This document shows, in pieces, positions 37,818 to 49,171 of a DNA stretch of 64,000 nucleotides. Position 1 is the stretch's first letter; each line of letters opens with the position of its first letter. The DNA comes from Streptomyces sp. YIM 121038 (GTDB lineage Bacteria > Actinomycetota > Actinomycetes > Streptomycetales > Streptomycetaceae): the NCBI RefSeq assembly GCF_006088715.1, contig NZ_CP030772.1:496001-560000 (forward strand), given 5' to 3'. The notes beneath the pieces were generated by a model. The model worked only from the letters and a program-made list of their open reading frames with translations, was not told where the DNA came from and made no database searches. The translations under genes and the position numbers were made by a program.

Positions 37818-40800
37818 ATGGCAGGGGACAGCCCCGCGGCGCCCACGACGAACGAAGAGCAAATGCGAGCCTATCTGAAGCGGGTGGCGGTGGAGCTGCG
37901 GCGTTGCCGCAACCGGGTACAGGAGCTGGAGGAGGGTGCGTATGAGCCCATCGCGGTGATCGGAGTGGGATGCCGCTTCCCCGGAGGCGTGCGCTCCCCC
38001 GAAGACCTGTGGAACCTCGTCCTGACGGAACAGGACGCCATCGGCCCCTTCCCCACCGACCGCCACTGGGACCTGGAACAGCTCTACGACCCCGACCCGG
38101 ACCGCGCGGGAACCTGCTACGCCCGCGAAGGCGGCTTCCTCTACGACGCCGCCGGCTTCGACGCCGACTTCTTCCACATCTCCCCCCGCGAAGCCCTCGC
38201 CATGGACCCCCAGCAAAGACACCTCCTCGAAGTCGCCTGGGAAGCCCTCGAACACGCCGGCATCAACCCACACACCCTCCGCGGCACCCCCACCGCCGTC
38301 TACGCGGGCGTCATGGCTGGCGACTACGCCGGATGTTTCTCGGGCGGTTCGGAAGAGGTGGCAGGCCGCCTCGCCACTGGCACTGCCGCGAGTGTGGTGT
38401 CGGGGCGGATCGCCTACACGCTCGGCCTCGAAGGCCCCGCGATCAGCATCGACACCGCATGCTCCTCATCCCTGGTCGCCACCCACCTCGCCTGCCAAGC
38501 ACTCCGCCAACACCACACCCCACTCGCCCTCGCCGGCGGCGTCACCATCATGTCAACACCCGGCACCCTCACCGAATTCAGCCAACAACGAGCCCTCGCA
38601 CCCGACAGCCGATGCAAACCCTTCGCAGCCGCCGCCAACGGAACCGCACTCGCCGAAGGCGCCGCCCTCCTCGTCCTCGAACGCCTCACCGACGCCCAAC
38701 ACAACAACCACCCCATCCTCGCCCTCATCCGAGGAACCGCCATCAACGAAGACGGCGCCAGCAACGGCCTGTCCGCACCCAACGGCAACGCACAACAACG
38801 CGTCATCCACCAAGCCCTCACCAACGCCCGCCTCACACCCCACGACATCGACGCAATCGAAGCCCACGGCACCGGCACCACACTCGGCGACCCCATCGAA
38901 GCCAACGCCCTACTCACCGCATACGGAACCAACCGACCCACCACCCACCCACTCTGGCTCGGATCCATCAAATCCAACATCGGCCACACCCAAGCAGCCG
39001 CCGGAACCGCCGCCACCATCAAAATGATCATGGCCCTACGCAACGCCCAACTCCCCCGCACCCTCCACATCGACCAACCCACCCCACACGTCGACTGGAC
39101 CACCAACACCCTCCGCCTCCTCACCACCACCATCCCCTGGCCCACCACCCCCCACCCCCGACGCGCCGCCATCTCCAGCTTCGGAATCAGCGGAACCAAC
39201 GCACACCTCATCCTCGAACAAGCACCCGCCCACGACAGCACCCCGCCGACACCCGTCCACGAAGACCACCCACTCGCGGAACAGCCGTCCGGCACGAGCA
39301 GTGGTTCTCTCCTGTGGTTGATGTCCGCACAGAGCGATTCGGCCCTGCGCGCGCAGGCGCAACGGTTGCAGGGCCTCCTTTCCAAACACTCCGCCCTCGG
39401 CCACGCCGACCTCGCAAACATCGGCTTCTCCCTGGCCACGACCCGCGCCTCGCTCAACCACAGGGCTGTGCTGATCGCCGACGGCACCCCGGGGTTCCTG
39501 GACGCGCTCGAGACACTGGCCGCCGACAAGAACGCTCCCGGCGTCATCCGCGGCACGACCGCACCCCACCCAGCCGAGTCAGACCGCGCGTCAGACCACC
39601 AGCAGAGCCTCTCTTCTGCCAGTCCTCTCGCCATGGTGGCCCGCGCCATAGCAGCCGGCGCCAGTGCCGACTGGCACGCCCTCTATCCACAAGCCCGCCG
39701 CGTACCGCTTCCCGCCTACCCGTTTCAGCATCGCTCCTACTGGCCCACCGACGCTGCGAGCCCTGCCCGGTCCCCCGTGCCGCCCGAGTCCTCTACATTC
39801 TGGGACGCCGTGCACCGTGAGGACATGACCACCCTCAGCGCCGCACTCGGCATCGATGCCGACCAACCGTTCCACCAGGTCGTGCCAAGGCTGGCCGCAT
39901 GGCACCAGCGTGAACTTGGGAAGGCCCAGGCAGAATCCTGGCGCTACCTGCTGACGTGGAAACAGGAGGCCGGTGTCCCACCCGGAGGCTTGTCAGGGAA
40001 CTGGCTCCTCTTGACCTCTGCGAATTCCTCCGACACCACGCCACAAACACTGTGCGTTCAGGCGCTCTCCGACCACGGAGCCCATGTCCTTCCCCTCACC
40101 GTGCCAGCTGGGGGCGCCGATCGGTCGTCACTGGCCACGCGGCTGCGCGACGCGTTCAGCGACGGCATGCCCCGCGCGGCAGGGATTCTGTCGCTGCTCG
40201 CCCTCAGCGAAGAGCCCATCGCCGCACACGCGGCCACTCCAGCCAGCTTCACCACCACCTTGGCACTCCTGGGTGCGCTGGACGACGCCGGCGTTGAGGC
40301 CCCACTGTGGTGCGTTACCCGTGACGCGGTACGCGTCGAGGAATCCGACCGCGTGGACCATCCGCTGCAAGCCCTCTGGTGGGGTCTGGGCCGAGTCGCC
40401 GCCCTTGAGCAACCACCGCGCTGGGGAGGAGTGATCGACCTTCCGCCGACCTTGGACGACCGCATCGCCAGCCGCCTCGCCACCGTCCTCGCAGCGGCAC
40501 GCGGCGAGGACGAATACGCACTGCGGCAGACGGGGACGTACGTCCGGCGACTGGCCCGAGCTCCCCTCCCGAGAACCTCGGCGACCCACCGGTGGGCACC
40601 GGATGGGACGGTCCTCGTCACAGGCGGCACCAGCGGGGCGGGCGCCGAGGCCGCCCGAATGCTCGCGCGGTCGGGGGCACATCGCCTGGTACTGGCGAGC
40701 CGCCGTGGGCAAGCGGCCGCCGGCGCAGCCGAGCTGGCGGCGGAGCTCACCGCCGCAGGAGCCCAGGTCACCCTGGCAGCATGCGACGTGACCGATCTCG

Positions 40801-41873
40801 CGGCAACCGCCCGGCTCCTGAGCCAGATCCCGGCCGACCACCCCCTCACCGCCATCGTTCACGCCGCAGGCGCCACCGACGACGGGGCACTGGAGAACTT
40901 GACGCCTGAGCGCTGTGAGTCGGTACTGCGCCCTAAAGTCATCGGCGCGCTCAATCTCCACGACCTCACTATGGGACTGGACCTCTCCGCATTCGTCCTC
41001 TTCTCCTCCGCCGCCGGGACCTTGGGCAGCCCCGGGCAGGCCAACTACGCGGCGGCGAACGCCTTCCTGGACGCCTTAGCCCAGCACCGGGTGGCCCGGG
41101 GCCTCATCGCGACCTCTGTGGCCTGGGGCGCCTGGGAAGGAGTGGGCAGCGCCGCTGCCGAAGCCGTGGTATCGCAGATGCGGCACAGAGGTGTCCGAGG
41201 TATGGCAGCCGCGTCGGCCTCAGCTGCCCTGGAACGGGAACTTGACCACAGGGAGCCCTTCGCGGTCATCGCCGACCTCGACTGGGATAGGTTCGCCCCC
41301 GCGCACACCACGGACCGGCCGTGCCACCTGTTCGACACCATCCCCGAGGCGAAATCCCCGCCCCCCGGGGTCCAAACGCCCGCCGGCAGCACCTCCGTCC
41401 CACACCTCGCGCCCGCGCGCCTGGCAGGCATGCCACTCGCCGCCCAGCGTCTGCTGCTCGGCACTGTCATCCGCGAACACGTCTGCGAACTGCTGGGCGT
41501 GATCTCCCTGGGCGTGCGGGAGGAGGGACGCAGCTTCACGGAGCTCGGCCTGGATTCCCTGGGGGCGACGAGGCTACGCCGTCGTCTGGAGAGCGGACTG
41601 GATATCCGTCTGCCCCTCACCGTCCTCTTCGAGTACCCCACGACCGAGGCTCTCAGGGACCAGTTGCTCCGGATGCTCACCGCCGCGACGCCACCGTCTT
41701 CGGGACCAGGGGCAGATGCCGGACCGGACTGTATGCGGCGAGATCGCGCACTCACCGACGATACAGGCGATGGGCTGGATGTGATCGACTCGCTAGACGC
41801 TGAGAGCCTGGTCGAGCTCGCACTCGGCACCTCCCAGGGGGATCCAACCACCGACACAGGGACCCGGTCATGA
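37818..41873 (+). CDS. Type I PKS C: KS-KR-ACP, no AT (module 3)
   Basis: 1351 residues; ATG 37818 directly follows the previous stop. Docking coil ([20 protein letters not shown]), KS with Cys215, then the KS-AT linker and, about 20 residues after where the AT should begin, the post-AT linker [14 protein letters not shown]; no GHSxGE motif or AT fold exists. The region 660-930 is the structural half of a KR ([19 protein letters not shown]). KR catalytic half starts near 930 ([12 protein letters not shown]), Tyr1077, TDD at 1020-1022 in the LDD position (B type likely). ACP Ser1247. It should leave a beta-hydroxyl but needs an extender unit loaded in trans. Confidence 0.94.
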   Translation: MAGDSPAAPTTNEEQMRAYLKRVAVELRRCRNRVQELEEGAYEPIAVIGVGCRFPGGVRSPEDLWNLVLTEQDAIGPFPTDRHWDLEQLYDPDPDRAGTCYAREGGFLYDAAGFDADFFHISPREALAMDPQQRHLLEVAWEALEHAGINPHTLRGTPTAVYAGVMAGDYAGCFSGGSEEVAGRLATGTAASVVSGRIAYTLGLEGPAISIDTACSSSLVATHLACQALRQHHTPLALAGGVTIMSTPGTLTEFSQQRALAPDSRCKPFAAAANGTALAEGAALLVLERLTDAQHNNHPILALIRGTAINEDGASNGLSAPNGNAQQRVIHQALTNARLTPHDIDAIEAHGTGTTLGDPIEANALLTAYGTNRPTTHPLWLGSIKSNIGHTQAAAGTAATIKMIMALRNAQLPRTLHIDQPTPHVDWTTNTLRLLTTTIPWPTTPHPRRAAISSFGISGTNAHLILEQAPAHDSTPPTPVHEDHPLAEQPSGTSSGSLLWLMSAQSDSALRAQAQRLQGLLSKHSALGHADLANIGFSLATTRASLNHRAVLIADGTPGFLDALETLAADKNAPGVIRGTTAPHPAESDRASDHQQSLSSASPLAMVARAIAAGASADWHALYPQARRVPLPAYPFQHRSYWPTDAASPARSPVPPESSTFWDAVHREDMTTLSAALGIDADQPFHQVVPRLAAWHQRELGKAQAESWRYLLTWKQEAGVPPGGLSGNWLLLTSANSSDTTPQTLCVQALSDHGAHVLPLTVPAGGADRSSLATRLRDAFSDGMPRAAGILSLLALSEEPIAAHAATPASFTTTLALLGALDDAGVEAPLWCVTRDAVRVEESDRVDHPLQALWWGLGRVAALEQPPRWGGVIDLPPTLDDRIASRLATVLAAARGEDEYALRQTGTYVRRLARAPLPRTSATHRWAPDGTVLVTGGTSGAGAEAARMLARSGAHRLVLASRRGQAAAGAAELAAELTAAGAQVTLAACDVTDLAATARLLSQIPADHPLTAIVHAAGATDDGALENLTPERCESVLRPKVIGALNLHDLTMGLDLSAFVLFSSAAGTLGSPGQANYAAANAFLDALAQHRVARGLIATSVAWGAWEGVGSAAAEAVVSQMRHRGVRGMAAASASAALERELDHREPFAVIADLDWDRFAPAHTTDRPCHLFDTIPEAKSPPPGVQTPAGSTSVPHLAPARLAGMPLAAQRLLLGTVIREHVCELLGVISLGVREEGRSFTELGLDSLGATRLRRRLESGLDIRLPLTVLFEYPTTEALRDQLLRMLTAATPPSSGPGADAGPDCMRRDRALTDDTGDGLDVIDSLDAESLVELALGTSQGDPTTDTGTRS

Positions 41874-44122
41874 GCACTCCTGAGAAGCTGACTGAAGCGC
41901 TGCGTGCCACGCTCAAGGAGGTGGAACAGCTCCGGCAGGCCAACCGGCAGTTGTCCGAGCGGGCCGACGAACCCATCGCCATTGTCGGAATGGACTGCCG
42001 CTTCCCGGGCGGCGTCCGCTCTCCCGAGCAGTTGTGGGAGGTGCTCGCCTCGGGTCGCGATGCCGTCACCGACTTCCCCGTTGACCGGGGCTGGGATTTC
42101 GCTGCTCTGTACGATCCACTGCCCGGTCGCGCAGGCCACAGTTTCGTCCGTCAGGGAGCGTTCCTTGATGGAGTGGCGGACTTCGACGCGGACTTCTTCG
42201 GTGTCGGAGCACGCGAGGCCCTGATGATGGACCCCCAGCACCGGCTGCTCCTGGAGACCTCGTGGACCGCCTTTGAACGAGCGGGCATCAACGCGCGGAA
42301 GCTGCAGGGCAGCAGCACCGGGGTATTCGTAGGGATCGGGTACCTCTACTACAACTACGGAACCTTCTTCTACGACAACGCGGAAGAGTTCGAGGGGCAC
42401 CGGTACCTGGGCAACGCGACCAACCTCGCTTCCGGGCGGTTATCCCGGACCTTCGGCTTCGAAGGGCCCTCGATCACGATGGACACCGGCTGTTCCTCCT
42501 CGCTCGCGGCACTGCACACCGCGTGTCGTGCGCTCCGCACCGACGAATGCACGCTCGCCCTGGTGGGCGGTGCCACGGTGATGCCCCATGCGGGAGCCTT
42601 CGTCGAGTTCAGCCGCTACCCGTGCGACTCGCTGATCGCGCCGGACGGCCGCAGCAAGGCGTTCTCGGCCGACGCAGATGGAATCGGCTTCTCCGAAGGA
42701 GTTGCCGTACTCCTCCTCGAACGGCTCTCCACAGCCGTCCGGGAGCACCATCCGATTCTGGCGATCGTCCGGGGCAGTGCCCTGAACCAGGACGGCACCA
42801 AAGAAGGCTTCGAGGCTCCCCGAGGACGGTCCCAACGACGCGTGATCCAGACGGCGTTGGCAGCTTCCGGCCTTGTCGCCGACGAGATCGACGCTGTGGA
42901 GGCGCACGGCACGGGAACGCCCTTCGGCGACACGATCGAAGGTGAGGCGATCGCGGCGGTCTACGGGCAAGGACGCCCCAGGAACCAGCCGTTGTGGCTG
43001 GGGTCGGTGAAGTCCAACATAGGCCACACCCAAGCCGCCGCGTGCGCGGCCGGAGTCATCAAAATGGTCCTCGCCATGCAGCACGGTGTGCTGCCCCGCA
43101 CCCTGCACGCCGAGGAGCCGACACCGCACATCGACTGGCAGGGAAGCGGTATGCAGTTGCTGACGCAGGCCCAGCCCTGGCCGAACACCGGGAGGCCACG
43201 CAGGGCCGGTGTGTGCTCGTACGGCGTCAGCGGCACCAACGGGCATGTGATTCTGGAACAGGCCCCACTCCCCGCGAACCGGCCACGCCGCCTGGCTGCC
43301 AGGGACCGTCCTACCAGCGGGCCACCCGTGCTCTGGGTCCTGTCCGCACGAACCCAGAAGGCACTGCGCGTCCAGGCCCATCAGCTCATCTCAAGGGTCG
43401 CTGCGGACCCTGCCCTGGACGTGAGAGACGTCGCCTTCTCCCTGGCCACATGCAGGGCGTACTTCGCCCATCGTGCCGCCGTGGTGACCCGCCATCGCGA
43501 CGACTTCCTGAAGAGCCTTGCCGCACTCACCTGCGACCATGAAACGGACATGGTGGTCCGCGGAACTGTCAGCAGCGGCAGACTCGCCTTCCTCCTCCCT
43601 AGCGAGGACGCGCTGGGCCAACCGGCCGCGGAACCGGAGAGCGAGCGGGCGAGGGCTTGGTTCGGCCACCTGGAACGCTGGGGAATCAGACCCGACGTGC
43701 TCCTGAGCACGGCTCAAGAGCCGGGGACCTCATCCCGTACACCAGTCCTGCGCAAGGCTGCGGGCGGCTGGGCAACCGAAGGCGAGACCGCCACAACGCC
43801 ACGGACTGTGAGCGTTTCCGGACCTGAATCGCACGGGCGGGCATTGCGCGAACACGGTGTCACCACCGTGGTGTCCATCGACGCGCATGGCCTGACAACG
43901 GTACAGGCACTCGACGGACCGCCCGATGGCGGCAAGAACTGCGGTCGCCCAGTAGCCACGGGCGGCTACCCCTCAGCTGACGCTCTGGTACGGGTGCTGG
44001 CCGCACTCCACGTACGGGGGTTCCCTCCTGACTGGCAGCGCTTCTTCGCCAATACGGATGCGCAAGCCGTGAGCCTGCCGACCTACCCGTTCCAGCGCCA
44101 ACGGTACTGGCCACTGCCCTGA
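41870..44122 (+). CDS. Type I PKS D: KS with degenerate AT and no ACP (module 4)
   Basis: 750 residues, ATG overlapping the previous stop (ATGA), so translationally coupled. Short docking coil ([20 protein letters not shown]), KS with Cys208 (DTGCSSSL), EAHGTGT and NIGHTQAA. After the KS a shortened AT-like stretch begins ([15 protein letters not shown]) but the GHSxGE and HAFH/YASH motifs are absent (only fragments such as [14 protein letters not shown]). The protein ends at the post-AT linker [12 protein letters not shown]: there is no reductive domain, ACP or thioesterase. Either it was truncated, or it condenses onto an ACP or free thioester in trans. The chain-release route is not encoded in cis. 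Confidence 0.93.
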   Translation: MSTPEKLTEALRATLKEVEQLRQANRQLSERADEPIAIVGMDCRFPGGVRSPEQLWEVLASGRDAVTDFPVDRGWDFAALYDPLPGRAGHSFVRQGAFLDGVADFDADFFGVGAREALMMDPQHRLLLETSWTAFERAGINARKLQGSSTGVFVGIGYLYYNYGTFFYDNAEEFEGHRYLGNATNLASGRLSRTFGFEGPSITMDTGCSSSLAALHTACRALRTDECTLALVGGATVMPHAGAFVEFSRYPCDSLIAPDGRSKAFSADADGIGFSEGVAVLLLERLSTAVREHHPILAIVRGSALNQDGTKEGFEAPRGRSQRRVIQTALAASGLVADEIDAVEAHGTGTPFGDTIEGEAIAAVYGQGRPRNQPLWLGSVKSNIGHTQAAACAAGVIKMVLAMQHGVLPRTLHAEEPTPHIDWQGSGMQLLTQAQPWPNTGRPRRAGVCSYGVSGTNGHVILEQAPLPANRPRRLAARDRPTSGPPVLWVLSARTQKALRVQAHQLISRVAADPALDVRDVAFSLATCRAYFAHRAAVVTRHRDDFLKSLAALTCDHETDMVVRGTVSSGRLAFLLPSEDALGQPAAEPESERARAWFGHLERWGIRPDVLLSTAQEPGTSSRTPVLRKAAGGWATEGETATTPRTVSVSGPESHGRALREHGVTTVVSIDAHGLTTVQALDGPPDGGKNCGRPVATGGYPSADALVRVLAALHVRGFPPDWQRFFANTDAQAVSLPTYPFQRQRYWPLP

Positions 44123-44178
44123 ACCCACGTCGCCCGCCGGACTCGGAGCCAGCAGATGAAAGCAGGGAGGACATCGAC

Positions 44179-44820
44179 GTGTTCTTCGATGAACTTTGGT
44201 TCGCGGAGGAACCAGGTGATTCCCCGGAGGTATTCGAGGAACTGCCCGCGTGTCCCTGGCCGCCGGGGCCCATGCCGCCCGAACGCTGGGTGCTTCCGGG
44301 AGTAGCCCCCATGGCACGCAAGCTTGCCCAGGGCGCGCACGTCTGCGTTGCCCTGAACGCAGTACGGGCCTGGCCGTCCGGGGCCACGCTAGACCTGGTG
44401 ATCTTCGCGCGACGCGTTCGGTGGCCAGGACCTCGCTCGTTGGCCCCCTTCCCGCAGCCATTGCCCCGGGCCGGCAAATCCGAAGGGCTGGCCCTTTCCA
44501 CACGCTACGCCGACGGGCGGCGGGCCTGCACCGCGGACCACCTCGGAACCAGCACCCAGCCAGGAAGGGCCAGCCCCTCCGAAGGCCCAGTCCTGCGCTA
44601 TGGCGATGGCGGAGGGAGCCCCTTCCTCTATCGCCAGAGCGTCCATCTGTGGCCCTTGCCGCCCCCCGGACGTCTCACCCTCACAGCAGCCTGGCCCGGC
44701 CGCGGAGTTCCCGAGAGTCACACCGACCTCGACGCAACCGCGATCCGCGACGCCGCCGGGCAAGCCACCGCCATCTGGCCTGACTTGACCGGCCTCCCAT
44801 TCTCAGGCGGCTGCACATGA
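44179..44820 (+). CDS. Hypothetical protein within the PKS operon
   Basis: 213 residues from GTG 44179; GGGAGG at 44164-44169 supports the start. Its stop overlaps the ATG of the carboxylase gene (ATGA), so the two are coupled. It resembles a widespread Streptomyces family with segments like PPERWVLPGVAPMARKLA, LRYGDGGGSPFLYRQSVHLW and ATAIRDAAGQATAIWPD; no Pfam function is known to me. It is not the small epsilon subunit of acyl-CoA carboxylases, which is much shorter. Acidic N-terminus, predicted beta-rich core, no signal peptide or membrane segment. Its place between PKS and carboxylase suggests recruitment into the pathway but no reaction can be assigned. Confidence 0.7.
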   Translation: MFFDELWFAEEPGDSPEVFEELPACPWPPGPMPPERWVLPGVAPMARKLAQGAHVCVALNAVRAWPSGATLDLVIFARRVRWPGPRSLAPFPQPLPRAGKSEGLALSTRYADGRRACTADHLGTSTQPGRASPSEGPVLRYGDGGGSPFLYRQSVHLWPLPPPGRLTLTAAWPGRGVPESHTDLDATAIRDAAGQATAIWPDLTGLPFSGGCT

Positions 44821-46388
44821 GCGCGGAAGCCACGGGCAGTCAGCACAGCAGCGACCAACCGTGTGCGAACGATGCCGATCGGGCCGTGGCGGACTTGGAG
44901 CACCGCAAGGCCGAGTTGCGGGAAAGGGAAATCCTCGCGGCACGGCTGCAGCACGCCAAAGGACGCAGAACAGCCCGTGAGCGCATCGGCATGCTGCTCG
45001 ACCCCGGATCCTTCACCGAAACCGGAGCCATGGTGAGGCACCACTCGAGGACACCGGGCCTGGTGCGCGACCGGCCCTTCGGCGACTCCGTGGTCACCGG
45101 CTTCGGCACCGTCGACGGACGCCACGTCTGTTTATTCGCCCAGGACTTCACAGTATTCGGTGGGAGCCTGGGAGAGGCAGCCGGAGAAAAGATCGTCAAA
45201 GTGATGGACCTGGCATCGGAAGCCGGGTGTCCCGTCATCGGAATCAACGACAGTGCTGGCGGCCGCATCCAGGAAGGAGTCGTTGCCCAGAGCCTTTACG
45301 GACAGATCTTCCTCCGAAATGTCAGACTCTCCGGCCGGGTCCCCCAGATCTCACTGATCATGGGCCCGTGCGCCGGCGGCGCAGTCTACTCACCTGCCCT
45401 AACCGACTTCATCGTCATGACGGAAGAGATCTCACACATGTTCATCACTGGTCCGGCAGTGATCAAGGCGGCTATGGGCGAGGAAGTGGACCTCGAGCGA
45501 CTCGGCGGCGCCTATACGCACAACACCCGGTCGGGCAATGCCCATTACCTGGCGGCAGATGAGGAAGACGCAATCAATTTCACCAGGAGGCTCCTGTCTT
45601 TCCTGCCCTCACACAGCGAAGCAGAGCCACCGGCCTCCAATCCTGACAACAACCTTACCCAGGTACCCGATCGGTTCCTGGACTCCCTGATGCCTCACGT
45701 CGCGGCAGAACTCTACGACATGCACGAGGTCGTCACGCGAATCTTGGACAGTGGAACATTCCTGGAAATTCAGCGACTGTTCGCACCCAGCGTGATGGTC
45801 GGATTCGGACGCGTCGAAGGGTACAGCGTGGGCGTAGTCGCCAACCAGCCGAACAGCTCCGCCGGTTACCTCGACAACAATTCTTGCGAAAAGACCGCCC
45901 GCTTTATCCGGACCTGTGACGCCTTCAACATTCCGGTGCTCACGTTCGTCGATCTCCCCGGCTTCCGACCCGAAGTCGACCAGGCCCGATCCGGCGCAAT
46001 TCGCCGAGGAGCGAAACTCGCATACGCCTACGCCGAGGCCACAACTCCCTTGATCACCATCATCACAGGCAGAGCATTCGGCGACGGATACACAGTGATG
46101 GGCTCCAAACACCTGGGTGCCGACATCAATCTCGCCTGGCCCACCGCCATGATTGGAACCGTAGATGCCGCAGAGGCCTTTCGCGCCCTCCACAGCCCTC
46201 CGTCCTCGCGATGGCGCGAGACCGCCACGCAGCACTGCAGTCCCTACATTGCGGCGGAGCGCGGCTATATCGACATGGTCATTCGCCCCTCCGACACCCG
46301 GACGCACATCATCCGGGCACTGCGGCTGCTACGCAGCGCATCACAGCCTGCCTTGCCGCCACGAAAGCACGACAACATCCCCCTGTAA
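44817..46388 (+). CDS. Acyl-CoA carboxylase beta (carboxyltransferase) subunit
   Basis: 523 residues, PccB/AccB family. N-terminal half: KGRRTARERIGMLLDPGSF, CLFAQDFTVFGGSLGE, oxyanion motif GPCAGGAVYSPALTDF. C-terminal half: NSSAGYLDNNSCEKTARFIR, FVDLPGFRPEVDQ, second oxyanion region, MGSKHLGADINLAWPTA. It transfers CO2 from biotin to an acyl-CoA, giving a malonyl-type extender. The residue aligned with Asp422 of Streptomyces PccB, which sets acyl-chain selectivity, is Thr426 (GDGYTVM where PccB has GGAYDVM), so a non-propionyl substrate is likely. No biotin-carrying alpha subunit is in the window; it must use one encoded elsewhere. Coupled to the PKS operon by the ATGA overlap upstream. Confidence 0.92.
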   Translation: MSAEATGSQHSSDQPCANDADRAVADLEHRKAELREREILAARLQHAKGRRTARERIGMLLDPGSFTETGAMVRHHSRTPGLVRDRPFGDSVVTGFGTVDGRHVCLFAQDFTVFGGSLGEAAGEKIVKVMDLASEAGCPVIGINDSAGGRIQEGVVAQSLYGQIFLRNVRLSGRVPQISLIMGPCAGGAVYSPALTDFIVMTEEISHMFITGPAVIKAAMGEEVDLERLGGAYTHNTRSGNAHYLAADEEDAINFTRRLLSFLPSHSEAEPPASNPDNNLTQVPDRFLDSLMPHVAAELYDMHEVVTRILDSGTFLEIQRLFAPSVMVGFGRVEGYSVGVVANQPNSSAGYLDNNSCEKTARFIRTCDAFNIPVLTFVDLPGFRPEVDQARSGAIRRGAKLAYAYAEATTPLITIITGRAFGDGYTVMGSKHLGADINLAWPTAMIGTVDAAEAFRALHSPPSSRWRETATQHCSPYIAAERGYIDMVIRPSDTRTHIIRALRLLRSASQPALPPRKHDNIPL

Positions 46389-46874
46389 TCAGAACACCCG
46401 GCTGAAACGCAACCCATCTCCCTGTTCGCGCAACAGACAAGCCGAACTACGGCCAGCGACGCCCAGTTATGCCCTCGGCGACCCTGTTGGAACTTCCATC
46501 AAATGACCTCGATGTGCCCACGGATGAGTGCGTATACCAGACCGAGAAAGGCTCCGTGGATGCCACCGCGCATCCTCCAGACAGGTCCGTTGCAACGTTC
46601 TCGGTCAGCAGCTTCACCGCAGGTCAAGAAGTCCCAATCCTCTGTGGGCATCGGGCTTTCCTGACAGGTAGCCACAGGCGCGTTCGGCGTGCCAGCGCGG
46701 GCCGACCTGTTGGGACACCCCCAAGAGTAGACGTACCACCCCTTGACAGACGTCCACCAGAGCCGACTTTCCAACACCCCACCCCCCCTCGAACATGCGT
46801 TCCGCGACCCAGACGACACGGACCACAACGACCCGCTTCTAGCCGGTCAACCACTGCGGGAGGAAACCTCGGAT
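46389..46874. other. Gap between carboxylase and thioesterase
   Basis: About 485 bp without a gene I can support. Open frames on both strands have no recognisable domain. Composition is less G+C-rich than the PKS genes. The last 20 bases hold the thioesterase ribosome binding site (GGGAGGA 46858-46864). Confidence 0.5.
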
Positions 46875-47624
46875 ATGGCCAATATCGACTATGATTCGTC
46901 TCGCCGGGACTCGCCCGGCCCGGAGCGCGCCGCCACCGTCTGCCTCTTGCATCATGCAGGCGGCTCTGCATCACTCTACGCACAATGGAGGCCACACTTC
47001 CCACCGCACTGGACTGTCTGCTGTCTGGAACTCCCGGGCCGGGCTCGTTTGAACGGCGAAGCTGTCGAGTCCCCGACACCCAAACAACTCTCTCACCATC
47101 TCCTCAAGAGTGTTCCACACGGTCAAAGACCGCTGGCGCTCTTTGGACACAGCATGGGAGCAGTGATCGCTTGTGAACTTGCACAACAGCTAGTAGAAAT
47201 GAGGAACCCTCCAGTATGGATCGGTCTGTCCGCATGCCCAGCTCCCCATATTCTAGCCACACGTGATCACCTTCATTGCCTACCAGATGCAGATTTGCGG
47301 TCCGCCCTGCGCTCCCTTGGCGGGATCCCTAAAGACGTCCTAAGCAACCCAGAAATCTGGGATACCTTCAGCCACACAATCCGTTCCGACCTAAAATCCG
47401 CGGAAACATGGTCAGGTCCGTCTACTCAGATCGACATCCCCTTCTCCGTGTTTGGAGGTCGCGACGACCAAAATACGCCCCCTTCTCAACTCCGAGGCTG
47501 GGAACACTACCTCGGAACTTATCTGGGAAGCAGAATCTATCCCGGAGGCCATTTCTATCTCAACGCCTGGGCGAACTCCATCGCCCAGCAGATCAGACTT
47601 GACCTCCTTACTAGTATCTCGTGA
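46875..47624 (+). CDS. Type II (editing) thioesterase
   Basis: 249 residues from ATG 46875; the GGGAGGA 11-17 nt upstream decides against the longer frame starting at 46743. Alpha/beta hydrolase of the type II thioesterase class: [20 protein letters not shown] at the N-terminus, nucleophile motif FGHSMGAV with Ser93, catalytic His in YPGGHFYLN. Length is right for the family. These enzymes clear misprimed acyl groups from PKS carrier proteins, useful here where ACPs must be loaded in trans; it could also release the product since no cis thioesterase exists. G+C is clearly lower than in the PKS genes. It ends the biosynthetic block; the next 110 bp run into an ISAs1 relic. Confidence 0.9.
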   Translation: MANIDYDSSRRDSPGPERAATVCLLHHAGGSASLYAQWRPHFPPHWTVCCLELPGRARLNGEAVESPTPKQLSHHLLKSVPHGQRPLALFGHSMGAVIACELAQQLVEMRNPPVWIGLSACPAPHILATRDHLHCLPDADLRSALRSLGGIPKDVLSNPEIWDTFSHTIRSDLKSAETWSGPSTQIDIPFSVFGGRDDQNTPPSQLRGWEHYLGTYLGSRIYPGGHFYLNAWANSIAQQIRLDLLTSIS

Positions 47625-47739
47625 TTCTTTGGCACCATTTCGAGTTGCTTGTGACGAGCTCCTTGACACTGGTTTGGACGAGACAGGCCTTCGCTTGACC
47701 CAGGGCTTCGGCGTAGTCGTGCGATGTCCGGTTTGGTGT

Positions 47740-48113
47740 GATTCGAGGCCGAGGAGTGCGAGGGGTCGGTGAGGGGTGCGGGCGTTATGGCGGAGGCCGG
47801 CCGCGATGTTCTTCACTCCGGCTGTGCGGAGGGCTCCGATGGCGAGGTTGCGCCAGGTGGCCATCGTGCGGGGCGCGTTGCCGGTCCGTAGCTGGGAGGC
47901 GTCCTCGGTGCAGGTGGTGTCGAGGATGTGGTGCAGGGCCTCGATCTTCCAGTGGTCGCGGACGAGTTCGGCGATCTGGGCCGCGGTGGCCCGCTCGGCG
48001 GTCAGGCGGGTGACGGCATAGACCGTCTTGACGGTGGTCTTGCCGGTCTTGCGGCCGGTGTGTCGGCATTTGATCTGGACGGCCTGGCGGGCGCCGGGGA
48101 AGAGGAGGCTGTG
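47740..48113 (-). pseudogene. ISAs1-family transposase, C-terminal relic
   Basis: The complement encodes [40 protein letters not shown] and [20 protein letters not shown], the C-terminal half of an ISAs1-type DDE transposase including the W-K-I-E helix with the catalytic Glu. The N-terminal half is missing: at 48114 it abuts TGAGGTTGATCCTTTGGAG, a solitary end of the same type as IS3-B, and then the IS1182 relic. Confidence 0.75.
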
Positions 48114-48133
48114 AGGTTGATCCTTTGGAGACT

Positions 48134-49117
48134 CTACTGGTGAATTCTCCCGGCGGCAGGAGCGGCTGAGGGCTTGAGGCGGGAGAGGCGGGAGATCCAC
48201 CTGTCGTGCGTGGGGCTGTCGTTCAGCCACGCGTCGGTGCGGACGAGGTTGAGTGCCATGGCGGTCAGGACATGTTGTAGATGGGTTCGGTCCTGTCCTC
48301 GATAGCGGGTGTGATGGATGTTGCAGCGCTGGGAGGCTTGGGCGAAGACCGCCTCGACGCCGGCCCGCAGCGTATACCGGTCCTGCCAGGCGGTGGTGGC
48401 CTGCTCGGCGCACAGCCGGTGCAGGGCCTCGGACTGCGGACGGGGCCGGAAGGTGAGGTCCCTGGGGTTGACCGCAGAGCGGGTGCAGCGGGATCGGTCC
48501 GGACAGCTGGCGCAGTCGGGCAAGCGAAAGGTGACCTGCACGATGGCCAGGGTGCTGCGGCTGCCCGGCCGCTCCCGCCAGTTCCGGCTGATCTTGCCGT
48601 TGGGGCAGGTGACCTGCTGGTTGTCCCAGTCAATGATGAAATCGTCGAGATCGAAGGCATCGGGGGTGCGGGCCCGAGCGGCGAGGCAGTGGGCCGGTCA
48701 GGGTGACGCCGTGGTCGGCGGCGGCCTTCAGGATGTGGTCCACGCTGGCGTAGGTGGTGTCAACGAGTTCCTCGTCGGGCAGCAGGGCCTGGCGGGCCAG
48801 ACCGGCGTGACGGGCGGCGTTGGTGTCGCTGTCCATGACCGGGGCGGCAGTGGTGGCCACGTGCACGAGCAGGTGAGGCCGGCATCGCCGCAGACCTCGG
48901 TAACATGCGCCTTGTATCCGGTCCAGCCCTGGCCGCGCTTGACCCCGCAGCGGGCGTCCGGGTCGTAGGGGCTGCAGACCACCAGGTGAGCGGGCGGCCT
49001 CTCCTTCCCGGTGCGCCAGCGCAGCCCGGTCTCGTCACGGTAGTACTGCTGGACCCACACCAGGCGCAGGACCTGCACGGCGTGCATCTCCCGCAGCCAG
49101 CCCGGCGCCTCTGGGCC
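48134..49117 (-). pseudogene. IS1182-family transposase relic with several frame breaks
   Basis: The complement begins AVQVLRLVWVQQYYRDETGL (cut upstream by the IS5 element ending at 49118), passes through at least two frame changes ([40 protein letters not shown]) and ends with the IS1182 C-terminal cysteine-rich and catalytic regions ([56 protein letters not shown]). The N-terminal ~200 residues are not present on the far side of the IS5 element. Inactive. Confidence 0.8.
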
Positions 49118-49171
49118 TTACTGATCGTTTCAGAATCAGATCTTGGTCTGACGTCTCGACTGAGATGTGCT

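Noticed and set aside
32389..39820. Long Pro/Arg/His-rich frames over the PKS B and C ketosynthases
   Set aside because: Out-of-frame shadows created by the extreme C-ending codon use; no domains, and the in-frame proteins are unmistakable.
46469..46894. Possible gene between the carboxylase and the thioesterase
   Set aside because: Pro/Arg-rich with no homology signal, no good ribosome binding site, and it overlaps the thioesterase start.
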